Positions 25,227 through 33,256 of a stretch of DNA of 38,930 nt are shown in pieces; the stretch's first letter is position 1, and each line of letters starts with the position of its first letter. The position numbers were made by a program, and so were the translations under genes. The notes beneath the pieces are model-generated. The model searched no databases. It was not told where the DNA came from and saw nothing but the letters and a program-made list of their open reading frames with translations. This stretch comes from JADHUC01 sp964617665 (GTDB taxonomy: Bacteria > Planctomycetota > Planctomycetia > Pirellulales > Pirellulaceae), in assembly GCA_964617665.1 (NCBI GenBank), contig CAZUAH010000075.1:1-38930 (forward strand), written 5' to 3'.

Positions 25227-28200
25227 CTAGTCGACTGGAATGACGATGTCATCCGGATCCTTGATGATGAAGTCGTCATCGTCTGCAAAGATCAGGTCGA
25301 CGAACCCGTCGCGGGCGAAGATGAAGTCTCGCCCCGGCCCGCCGACGAAGACGTCGTTGCCGGGGCCGCCGTTCAGGTAGTCGTTGCCGGCACCGCCGTA
25401 CAAGTGGTCGTCACCTTCGCCACCGAACATGCGGTCGTTTCCGGCGCCGCCGAACATCCAGTCGTCTCCTGCCCCGCCGTACATCAAGTCATTGCCGGCC
25501 TGGCCGAAGAGATAATCGTCGCCGAACCCTCCATCCATTCGGTCGTGACCGGCGCCGCCGTACATCCGGTCGCTTCCGTACCCGCCGTTCATTCGATCGT
25601 TGTCGGCGTTACCGTACATCCAATCGTCTCCGGAGCCGCCATCGAGCGTGTCGTTGCCGGCACCGCCATAGATCCAGTCGTTGCCGAGCATGCCGTTCAG
25701 CGTGTCGTTGCCGGCACCGCCGTTCAGGACATCCTTGTTATCCCTTGTGGGCACATCTGCCACCGCGACGGCCGGAGACGCATCGATTACAGACACAGCT
25801 GCGGTAGGAATGATATCCACCGGATCGCCGGCCAGATGATCGTCACCGGCACCGCCAGCGAGACGATCGGCACCGAAGCCGCCTTGCATTCTGTCGTTTG
25901 CGGATCCGCCGGACAGGGCGTCTTTCCCGTTGCCGCCGTCCATTGTGTCTCTGCCCAGCATGCCGAACAGTTGATCGTTGCCGTTGCCGCCGTGCAGAGT
26001 GTCGTTTCCGCCGAGTGGGATCAACTCGGCATCGACGGCCGCGACCATGACATCCTCGAAGGCAGCCAGTTCGGCATCGACGGGCGTAGGCACTGGCACG
26101 GCGACGATATCGGCCGGATCCCCGACCAGGATATCATTGCCGCGGCCGCCCCGGAGACCGTCGTCGCCCCAGCCGCCTTGGACGTAGTCGTTGCCCGCGC
26201 CACCGAAGGCACGGTCGTTACCACGGCCGCCGTTGATCCTGTCGTTGCCGAACATGCCGAGCAGAAGATCATCGCCGTCGCCGCCCGCGAGCCTGTCATT
26301 TCCTACGATCGGTTCGGGACCGGGATCGACGGGTTCGACGATGATATCGCGCAATGTTGCCTCTACGCTGTCCAGCCCCTCGACCTCGTCAACCGGATCC
26401 AGCCTCAGTCTCAGTGGATCGCCGACAAGAATGTCGTCGCCTGCTCCGCCGACCATACTGTCGCTACCCCAACCGCCGAACGCGAAGTCCGGTCCGTTTC
26501 CTCCATCGACGTTGTCGTTCCCGCCGCCAGCGAATACGACGTCGTGCCCGGCGCCGGCGTCGATCGTGTCACTGCCACGACCACGATTGGCGAAGTCACG
26601 CGCGTAGACCCACGGATCCGTGTAGCCTGCGGGGTAGGCATTCGTGGCATCGCCGAAGATCCAATCGTCGCCCGTCTTGCCGGCGATCCCGTCGTTTCCG
26701 TCGCCACCTACAAGACCGTCGTTGCCCGAGCCGCCGTTGATGCGGTCGTTGCCTTTGTTGCCGAAGATGATGTCGTTGCCCAGCATTCCCCACAGGCGGT
26801 CGTCGCCTACGCCTCCGTTGATCCAATCGTTGCCGCCCAGTGGGACCGCCTCGGCATCCACGGCTTCGGCCACGATCTCCTCGAAGGCCACCAACTCGGC
26901 ATCCACAGGCGTCGGCACGGGCACCGGAACGATATCGGCCGGATCCCCAACCACGACATCGTTACCGCGCCCGCCACGGAGTTCATCGTTGTCCCAGCCG
27001 CCCTGGATGTAGTCGTTGCCAGCGCCGCCGAAGGCGCGGTCGTCGCCACGGCCGCCGTTGATCCTGTCGTTGCCAAACATGCCAAGCAGAAGATCATCGC
27101 CGTCGCCGCCGCGGAGCGCGTCGTTCCCAATGGGCACTATGTCGCCAGGATCGACGGGTTCGACGATGATCTCGCGCAGTGTTGCCTCAACGCTGTCCAG
27201 CCCCTCGACCGCGTCAACCGGCTCGGGCATGAGTCGCAACGGATCGCCGACAAGAATGTCGTCGCCTGCTCCACCGTCCATGCTGTCGCGTCCCCAACCG
27301 CCGAACGCGATGTCTGGTCCGTTTCCTCCATCGACGTTGTCGTTCCCGCCACCAGCGAATACGACGTCGCGCCCGGCGCCGGCGTCGATCGTGTCGCTGC
27401 CGCGACCACGGTTGCCGAAGTCACGCGCGTAGACCCATGGGTCAGTATAGCCTTCGGGATATACGTTCGTGGCGTCGCCGAAGATCCAATCGTTGCCGGT
27501 CCCGCCGATAATCACGTCGTTTCCATCGCCGCCCACCAGACCGTCGTTGCCCGAGCCGCCGTTGATGCTGTCGTTTCCTTTGTTACCAAAGATGATGTCG
27601 TTGCCCGCCATGCCCGACAGCCGGTCATCGCCCTCACCGCCGTTGATCCAATCGTTGCCAGAAAGCGGGATCGCTTCGGCGTCCACTGCTTCGGCGGCGA
27701 CTACTTCAAATGCGAATGGTTCCGCGTCCACGGGCGTCGGCGTAGGCACAGGGAGGATGTCCCGCGGATCGCCGATGATGGTGTCATTGCCAGAGCCTCC
27801 ATTCAGGCGGTCGTTTCCCCAATCACCTCGAATCACGTCGTTCCCGTACAATCCGTTGATCACATCGTCGCCCGCACCTCCGTAGATCACGTCTCCGTTG
27901 ACTGTGCCTACCGATATGGGACCGCGTGGATCACCCAGAATGTTATCGTTCCCTGTGCCGCCATAGATCGTGTCGGACTGTCGACCACCTTGGATTCTGT
28001 CGTTACCCGTGCCACCATACAGAGTCGTAGTCTGCCTGACGTTGGGCTGGATCACGATCGAGTCGTTGCCGCCCTTGGCGTAGATCTTGACGTAGTCCAC
28101 CAAATGATCCGGGAAGTTCGAGTAGTTGTTGTCTACCTGAACCGTCAGGTATTTTATTTCCTGAATCTCTCGCACGTATGCGCTGATGTTGTTGTCTTCA

Positions 28201-28352
28201 TCGTCAGCCTCGATAATGACGACGCCATTCTCCAGTATCGCACTGGCGTCCAGCAACCGCCGATCTTCGAGCCGCTCGGCCACGAGTTGTCGTTGGAGTC
28301 GGTTGGCAAAGTTGCTCGAGCGAGCCCGATGTCTGCGACGTCTGCGAATCAT
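25227..28352 (-). CDS. RTX-like calcium-binding repeat protein with LEPR-type N-terminus
   Basis: A 1041-aa acidic, glycine-rich protein. Residues 1-27 are strongly basic (MIRRRRRHR...), then LEDRRLLD (29-36), the planctomycete form of the LEPR-XLL export-associated motif; there is no classical signal peptide. From about residue 105 to 1030 run dozens of GGxGxDxhx nonapeptides, which fold as calcium-stacked parallel beta-rolls outside the cell, interrupted by linkers such as VPVPTPVDAE and SVEATLREIIVEPVDPG. A 275-residue unit is tandemly duplicated (see repeat entry). The C-terminus ends in an acidic DDDDFIIKDPDD tail. Type I secretion genes are not in the window. ATG 28352 has a strong GGGAGGTG. 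A sigma-54 promoter match lies about 100 bases upstream, and a hairpin follows the gene. A structural or surface role is likely; no enzyme domain is seen. Confidence 0.88.
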   Translation of the reverse strand: MIRRRRRHRARSSNFANRLQRQLVAERLEDRRLLDASAILENGVVIIEADDEDNNISAYVREIQEIKYLTVQVDNNYSNFPDHLVDYVKIYAKGGNDSIVIQPNVRQTTTLYGGTGNDRIQGGRQSDTIYGGTGNDNILGDPRGPISVGTVNGDVIYGGAGDDVINGLYGNDVIRGDWGNDRLNGGSGNDTIIGDPRDILPVPTPTPVDAEPFAFEVVAAEAVDAEAIPLSGNDWINGGEGDDRLSGMAGNDIIFGNKGNDSINGGSGNDGLVGGDGNDVIIGGTGNDWIFGDATNVYPEGYTDPWVYARDFGNRGRGSDTIDAGAGRDVVFAGGGNDNVDGGNGPDIAFGGWGRDSMDGGAGDDILVGDPLRLMPEPVDAVEGLDSVEATLREIIVEPVDPGDIVPIGNDALRGGDGDDLLLGMFGNDRINGGRGDDRAFGGAGNDYIQGGWDNDELRGGRGNDVVVGDPADIVPVPVPTPVDAELVAFEEIVAEAVDAEAVPLGGNDWINGGVGDDRLWGMLGNDIIFGNKGNDRINGGSGNDGLVGGDGNDGIAGKTGDDWIFGDATNAYPAGYTDPWVYARDFANRGRGSDTIDAGAGHDVVFAGGGNDNVDGGNGPDFAFGGWGSDSMVGGAGDDILVGDPLRLRLDPVDEVEGLDSVEATLRDIIVEPVDPGPEPIVGNDRLAGGDGDDLLLGMFGNDRINGGRGNDRAFGGAGNDYVQGGWGDDGLRGGRGNDILVGDPADIVAVPVPTPVDAELAAFEDVMVAAVDAELIPLGGNDTLHGGNGNDQLFGMLGRDTMDGGNGKDALSGGSANDRMQGGFGADRLAGGAGDDHLAGDPVDIIPTAAVSVIDASPAVAVADVPTRDNKDVLNGGAGNDTLNGMLGNDWIYGGAGNDTLDGGSGDDWMYGNADNDRMNGGYGSDRMYGGAGHDRMDGGFGDDYLFGQAGNDLMYGGAGDDWMFGGAGNDRMFGGEGDDHLYGGAGNDYLNGGPGNDVFVGGPGRDFIFARDGFVDLIFADDDDFIIKDPDDIVIPVD
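26106..27756 (-). repeat. 825-bp tandem duplication inside the RTX-like gene
   Basis: Matching landmarks recur with an exact 825-base offset: 26106/26931/27756 (GATATCGGCC and its variants), 26326/27151 (TCGACGGGTTCGACG) and 26601/27426 (CGCGTAGACC). This gives two near-identical units of 275 codons in frame, each with the linker, two blocks of calcium-binding repeats and a non-repeat segment with ATN-YP-GYTDPWVYARDF. Outside the unit the repeats diverge. Confidence 0.85.
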
Positions 28353-28745
28353 TGTGCACCTCCCTCTGTTTCGGAATACTTGAAGAATCTTGCCGTGGAG
28401 ACGGCACCGCCCAACGCGGTCCTACGATTTGACTGTTCCGGCCGTCAGTGCATGGCAAAGAGCGGGCCACAGGCGATAAATTCCGGAATAAAGGCACAAA
28501 TCGCTTGTTCGCAGGGAATTGCGCGGGGCAAATTCCGTTTGGTTAGCGGGTGAAGCTCTGTCGGCGCGCCAACTGGGTACAGTTGATGCGCCCGCGGTGC
28601 GCATCGCAGCGAGCGTTGGGAAGGGGCGTGAACCGTCGGGACGTCTGGTTCAAATGCAGACGCTTGGGCAGAGACGGGTCAACGCGCAAGTGGCGAGGGC
28701 ACTGTAGACATCTCCAAGGGGAAAGTGCAGAGCAGCACGACGCGG
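28353..28745. other. 393-base spacer upstream of the RTX-like gene
   Basis: Apart from the sigma-54-like site at 28454-28469, nothing clear is seen. Short open frames on either strand lack a ribosome binding site and family resemblance. A long spacer between co-directional genes suggests that the RTX-like gene has its own promoter. Confidence 0.5.
28454..28469 (-). promoter_or_regulatory. Sigma-54 promoter match for the RTX-like gene
   Basis: On the minus strand TGGCCCGCTCTTTGCC matches TGGCACG-N4-TTGCW at 10 of 12 defined positions, with GG and GC exactly 10 bases apart. The predicted start is near 28443, about 90 bases before the ATG. A sigma-54 activator is encoded about 3 kb away. Such matches also arise by chance in GC-rich DNA. 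Confidence 0.5.
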
Positions 28746-29630
28746 CTATTCGCCGCCTGCGCGGGTGGCCAGGGCGTGGTATGCCGCTTGTTCGATCTCG
28801 TCGCTGATCATCTTCACCGATCCGTCTGCCATGACGAAATTGGCGCCAAACGGATGCCAACTGCCGAAATCGGAGAAGTCGCCCAGGACGTCATTGGGGA
28901 CTCGGCCTGCGCGGCCGACGACGCGCGCCATGCTTCGGTGAGCTCCCGGAACGGCTCCGACCCACGTGGCCGAACCCTCCCAGGATGCGGCCTGGCGGGA
29001 GGCCCGTTCCCCAACCATGAGCGTGTTGCTCAGCCCGTCCAAGACGTCGGCAAAACGAGTACCGCTATTCCGATAGAACATGCCGCGACCGGACGCCGGA
29101 TTGCCTGCGATCGCTCCCGTGCCAAAAACGCCCGCGTAGTTGGCGCGGGCAACCTGGAACATCTGCCCACTGGGACCGCTTGGTAGCATGAACAGCTCGT
29201 CGGAGGGATCCGAAGGACAGAGATACAGCGATACGCGTCTTTCTCGCAGTTCCTTGTTGCTGGCGTGGTCGATCCTCGTTCTCCCCGACACGGTCACGGG
29301 CATGGGAGCTATAGCCATTTGTGCTCCCGCGGCCCATGTGATGTTTGGCGACGTAGGCAAATCGGCAAACTCCAGCAGCAAGGCGCTCCATGCCCACCCC
29401 GGATTGCCACCGAGATCTCTTGACACCCAGCCCGCGGGCAGTCGACCATGGACGTCGTGATGGTTGTGCAACGCGACACCAATTTGCCGGATGTTGTTCT
29501 GGCACTGGATTCGCCGATGGGCCTCACGAGCGGCTTGGATGGCCGGCAGCAGCAGGGCCATCAAGATGGCGATGATGCCTATCACAACCAACAGTTCGAC
29601 TATGGTCAATCCTCTTGGCGGTTTAGACAT
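28746..29630 (-). CDS. DUF1559 type II secretion pseudopilin-like protein
   Basis: A 294-aa protein of the large planctomycete DUF1559 family. The N-terminus is a type IV prepilin-like leader: PPRG before a cut site, then LTIVELLVVIGIIAILMALLLP, with the conserved glutamate at mature position 5 (E12). The body carries the family's LYLCPSDPS segment, and the C-terminus has FGANFVMADGSVKMISD, the ADGSV block typical of DUF1559. It would be processed by prepilin peptidase and held in the cytoplasmic membrane or assembled with a pseudopilus; the exact role is unknown. ATG 29630 is placed at the leader; no clear ribosome binding site precedes it. A longer frame to 29789 would add an unlikely basic extension. 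Confidence 0.88.
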   Translation of the reverse strand: MSKPPRGLTIVELLVVIGIIAILMALLLPAIQAAREAHRRIQCQNNIRQIGVALHNHHDVHGRLPAGWVSRDLGGNPGWAWSALLLEFADLPTSPNITWAAGAQMAIAPMPVTVSGRTRIDHASNKELRERRVSLYLCPSDPSDELFMLPSGPSGQMFQVARANYAGVFGTGAIAGNPASGRGMFYRNSGTRFADVLDGLSNTLMVGERASRQAASWEGSATWVGAVPGAHRSMARVVGRAGRVPNDVLGDFSDFGSWHPFGANFVMADGSVKMISDEIEQAAYHALATRAGGE

Positions 29631-29646
29631 CGGCACGGTGTTTGTC

Positions 29647-29666
29647 GCTGGTGATGCGCCACCAGC
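29647..29666. repeat. Inverted repeat in the leader of the DUF1559 gene
   Basis: GCTGGTG (29647-29653) pairs perfectly with CACCAGC (29660-29666) over a 6-base loop, 16 bases before the ATG. It could be an operator or a hairpin masking the ribosome binding region. It lies in the 317-base divergent spacer 29631-29947, where nothing else clear is seen. Confidence 0.35.
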
Positions 29667-29947
29667 ACGTCTCATGCGACACATCGAGCGCCTCGCACGT
29701 GGACGCGAGTAAGAATAGGCCACAAAACCTAGTTTACCACGGGGTTCTTTCCGAGGCCAACCCCAGCCACTCTTGCTGCAGAATCCCACTGGTGATCAAT
29801 CTGCCCCGCGGAGTGTATGCAGAGGGTACAGCGGTCCCGTTACCGCAAGTGTCATGCCGAGACGAAAGGGCTCGTCTGATGGAAGGTGTTACCGCCTTAT
29901 GTTAGAGTTGTCAAAGGCGTTACAATCCGTTTTCGAGGTGCATCACG

Positions 29948-31414
29948 ATGAGGATTGGTCTCAAGTTGACCGCAGCGTTCCTGGTGATCGCATCCCTTGT
30001 CGCAGCAGCCGGCTATCTCGATCAGAATACCGGCGGAGAACTCCGACAACAAATGGATCGGCTCAGCCGCAGCGCGATCCGCCAGACCGCGGTGACGACC
30101 AGGATTACCATCGCCCTCTATGCCGAACAGTTGGCCGCTCGCCAACAGATCGTGGCTCGGCGTCGTGGAACGGACGGCGCGCCGGCAGTCCAGGCGCCTG
30201 ATCGCGAGTATGACAAGTCGCAGAATGGCGGCGCGGATTCGGTCCCCGCGTCGAAACCGCGCGACGCCAGTCATGACACCGACGAATTGGCCGATCTGGT
30301 GCGTTCGCAGGCTCCGCCATTATCCGAGATGTTACAGCAGGAGTTCGCCAAACGTCACGAGTTGATGGATCGCTTTCGCGTCTTGCTGTACGAAGATATC
30401 GATGCGGCCGAGCGGCTTCTCGACGAGCAGATCAGCCCTCATTTCGAGAACGAACTCCTTCCGCGGCTGGACGGGATTCGAGAGCGGGGCGAACGTGAGT
30501 CAACGCGCGGCATCCGCAGCGTAGAACGAGCCCTGGATGTGGCGGATCAACAGCGAGGAATGCTGCTGGTCGCTGCCGCTGTCGTTGCTATATCGATCGG
30601 TCTCTTCATGTCCCGATCGATCGGGAAACCACTGGGCGTGCTTCAGCGTGCAGCAAAGGATATCGGCGACGGCCGCCTTGATACACGAGTGGCGATCCGT
30701 TCTCGCGATGAGATTGGAACGCTGGCAGCCTCGCTAAATCAGATGGCCATCGAACTGGGAGAGAAAACGGTTTCGATTCGCGAGAAGGAACTCCTGCTCA
30801 AAGAGGTTCACCACCGCGTCAAGAACAACTTGCAGATCATCTCCAGCCTGCTGAGCCTGCAAGCACAGGAAATTCGCGATCCGGAGATGGTTCGGCTGTT
30901 CGACGAGAGCCAGACGCGAGTGCGCTCGATGGCACTGATTCACGAGCAGCTCTATCGTTCGAACGATCTGGCCCGCATCGACTTCGCCGCCTACGTCCAA
31001 GAGTTGGTCGACAATATCAAACAGGGATTTGGCGACGTGGCCGCGCGCGTCGATTTCTATCTCGACGTAGAATCGGGGCCCCTGCTGCTCGACTTAGCCA
31101 TCCCGTGCGGTATGATCGTCAATGAACTCGTGTCCAACGCGATGGAGCACGCCTTTGCCGAAGACCAACCCGGTGAGATTCGTATAGCATTTGGCCGAGA
31201 GGGCGAAGGCTACTGCATTACGGTCGCAGACAACGGTGTTGGAATGCGTGAGGGGCTAGCCGCAGGCAAGGCGACCTCGACCGGCTTGAAAGTCGTGCAG
31301 GCATTGACGCGACAAATCCACGGTCGGCTTGAGCATGCCTACCATGAGGGCACCGCGTTTTCGATCCACTTTGACGGACCGGAAACGGAACCCGCGACTG
31401 CGGAGAAAGCGTGA
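29948..31414 (+). CDS. Sensor histidine kinase (HisKA_2 type, HAMP)
   Basis: A 488-aa membrane kinase. TM1 spans about residues 6-24. An extracytoplasmic helical sensor region runs to about 203, with a polar low-complexity insert near 80-105. TM2 is at about 204-224, HAMP at 225-275, then the HisKA_2-type phosphoacceptor region, EVHHRVKNN, in which H289 is the likely phosphorylated residue. An HATPase domain follows, with the N-box NELVSNAMEHAF and the DNGVG motif. This kinase type (LLxEVHHRVKNNLQ) is used by many alpha-proteobacteria and planctomycetes. ATG 29948 follows GAGGTG by 8 bases. The response regulator gene begins 85 bases after its stop, so the two are probably a cognate pair. Confidence 0.9.
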   Translation: MRIGLKLTAAFLVIASLVAAAGYLDQNTGGELRQQMDRLSRSAIRQTAVTTRITIALYAEQLAARQQIVARRRGTDGAPAVQAPDREYDKSQNGGADSVPASKPRDASHDTDELADLVRSQAPPLSEMLQQEFAKRHELMDRFRVLLYEDIDAAERLLDEQISPHFENELLPRLDGIRERGERESTRGIRSVERALDVADQQRGMLLVAAAVVAISIGLFMSRSIGKPLGVLQRAAKDIGDGRLDTRVAIRSRDEIGTLAASLNQMAIELGEKTVSIREKELLLKEVHHRVKNNLQIISSLLSLQAQEIRDPEMVRLFDESQTRVRSMALIHEQLYRSNDLARIDFAAYVQELVDNIKQGFGDVAARVDFYLDVESGPLLLDLAIPCGMIVNELVSNAMEHAFAEDQPGEIRIAFGREGEGYCITVADNGVGMREGLAAGKATSTGLKVVQALTRQIHGRLEHAYHEGTAFSIHFDGPETEPATAEKA

Positions 31415-31499
31415 GGCCGCCACTGTTTCGTGAGTTGAGATGTACCCTCAGAAGCAAAGACATTCGTGACCGCTCCAACCTGGACGGCATACTGAAGCC

Positions 31500-33197
31500 A
31501 TGTCAAAAGAAGCCATCAAGATCCTGATCGTCGAGGACGAACAGATTGTTGCCGTCGCGATCGAGGGCCATTTGCAGCGTCTGGGTTACCAGGTTGTCGG
31601 AAACGCGACTTCCGGGGCAGACGCCTGTGAGAAGGCCACCGAACTCGAACCCGAGTTGGTCCTCATGGACATCCGCATCGAGGGCCCGATGGACGGTATC
31701 GAAGCTGCTCGGCGAATTCGCGAATCCCGCGACGTACCGGTAGTTTTCCTCACGGCCTACAGCGACGTGGACACCTTGGAACGAGCCAAAGATGTGGAGC
31801 CGTACGGCTACATCGTCAAACCGTTTGATCCAAAGGACCTGCACACGACAATCGAAATGGCCCTGCACAAGGGGAAAGCCGACCGGCACTTGCGCGAAAG
31901 CCACGAGAACATACGAACGATCCTCAACGCACAACGCCACGGCACAATAATGCTGGACGCGCAGGGTCTCGTCCGTTTCGCCAGCCAGGCGGCTCTCAAG
32001 ATGGCAAATGCCTCTGATCAGGTAGTTCTTGGATGCGGGCTAGGAGACCTGTTGCCGTTGTCCCGCGAGCAGATGACCGCGTTGGAGGAGACCTGTCGTC
32101 GCCCGCCGGAGGAACGCGACAAAGTCGCGATGATGCTTGAGGGCGACGGATCGCGTCCTCGCCACTTGGAGATCGAGGCCGTTGACGATCCTCGGGATGA
32201 TGGCGGAACGATTCTGTTCTTGTACGACGTTTCACCCCTCGTCGACTTGCGGCGACAGCTTGACAAGCACGCGACGTTTCAGAAGATGATCGGCAAGTCG
32301 AAGCCCATGCGGCAGGTCTTCCAGACGATCCAGGATGTTGCTCAAGTTGATTCTACGGTGATGATAGAAGGGGAAACGGGGACGGGAAAAGAACTCGTCG
32401 CCAGGGCGATCCACCAACTCGGCAAACGCTGCGACGCGCCTTTCGTTGCGATCAACTGCGCCGGTCTCAGCGACGAGTTGGCGGCGAGTCAGTTGTTCGG
32501 CCATCGCCGCGGTTCCTTCACCGGTGCGATCAACGACCAGCAGGGGCTCTTCGAGGCGGCCCACGGCGGCACGCTATTCCTCGACGAAATCGGCGATTTG
32601 TCCCTCCGCGTGCAGACGGCGCTGTTGCGCGTTTTGGAGGAAAACACCGTGTTGCCACTGGGGGAATCCGCTCCCCGCCCGGTCGACGTCCGCGTCCTGA
32701 CCGCCACTCACCGGGATCTCGCCCAAGAAGCGTCCGAAGAACGATTCCGTCGGGATCTCTTGTATCGCATCCGCGTGGCTCGAGTGAAACTGCCCGCATT
32801 GCGCGCGCGGCGAGAAGATATCCCGATTCTGGCACGCGCTTTCTTGGCTGACCATCGAGCTTCCACGGGCAAACAGGTCGATGCGTTCAGCGATGATGCG
32901 ATGGCCGTAATGATGGAGTACAAGTGGCCGGGCAATGTCCGTGAGCTTCGCAACGCGTTGGAGTACGCGGTGGTCCGTGCACGGGGCTCGATCCTCCAGG
33001 CCGAGGACCTTCCTCCCGAGCTTTTGGAGCGACGGAAGGACGCGGATCAGGACGAGCCGGGCCTCGATGAGGTCGACCAGTTGACGGCAGCCTTGAAACG
33101 CGCGCGAGGCAACCGCACCCGAGCCGCCGAACTACTGGGAATCAGCCGTGCAACCCTTTATCGCCGACTACGGGAACTGGGAATCGAGGACAAGTAG
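31500..33197 (+). CDS. Sigma-54-dependent response regulator (NtrC family)
   Basis: A 565-aa activator of sigma-54 RNA polymerase. Residues 5-120 form a receiver with D57 as phosphoacceptor and K107. About 128-245 is a PAS-like domain, unusual between receiver and AAA+. The AAA+ domain (about 260-500) has Walker A GETGTGKE (291-298), GSFTGA (338-343, the sigma-54 contact loop, with Ala to Ser at position 2), Walker B GTLFLDEIGDL and WPGNVREL (477-484). Residues of about 525-562 are a Fis-type HTH (NRTRAAELLGISRATLYRRL). It is expected to bind upstream enhancers after phosphorylation by the adjacent kinase. ATG 31500 has only a weak CTGAAG upstream. Confidence 0.93.
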   Translation: MSKEAIKILIVEDEQIVAVAIEGHLQRLGYQVVGNATSGADACEKATELEPELVLMDIRIEGPMDGIEAARRIRESRDVPVVFLTAYSDVDTLERAKDVEPYGYIVKPFDPKDLHTTIEMALHKGKADRHLRESHENIRTILNAQRHGTIMLDAQGLVRFASQAALKMANASDQVVLGCGLGDLLPLSREQMTALEETCRRPPEERDKVAMMLEGDGSRPRHLEIEAVDDPRDDGGTILFLYDVSPLVDLRRQLDKHATFQKMIGKSKPMRQVFQTIQDVAQVDSTVMIEGETGTGKELVARAIHQLGKRCDAPFVAINCAGLSDELAASQLFGHRRGSFTGAINDQQGLFEAAHGGTLFLDEIGDLSLRVQTALLRVLEENTVLPLGESAPRPVDVRVLTATHRDLAQEASEERFRRDLLYRIRVARVKLPALRARREDIPILARAFLADHRASTGKQVDAFSDDAMAVMMEYKWPGNVRELRNALEYAVVRARGSILQAEDLPPELLERRKDADQDEPGLDEVDQLTAALKRARGNRTRAAELLGISRATLYRRLRELGIEDK

Positions 33198-33256
33198 TGA
33201 TCGGTCGATGATGCCATCAGAATCCGACATTTGCATGTCGGAACGCAAGCCCCAAG

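Noticed and set aside
25227..28352. Regularly spaced short repeats that could suggest a CRISPR array
   Set aside because: They are in-frame GGxGxD codons of one protein with variable spacing in the linkers, and there are no cas genes.
25404..28553. A 1049-codon open frame on the plus strand opposite the RTX-like gene
   Set aside because: It is a by-product of the Gly/Asp-rich repeats and their codon use: the translation is a monotone Val/Ala/Ile repeat with no recognisable domain, while the minus strand has a strong ribosome binding site and family motifs.
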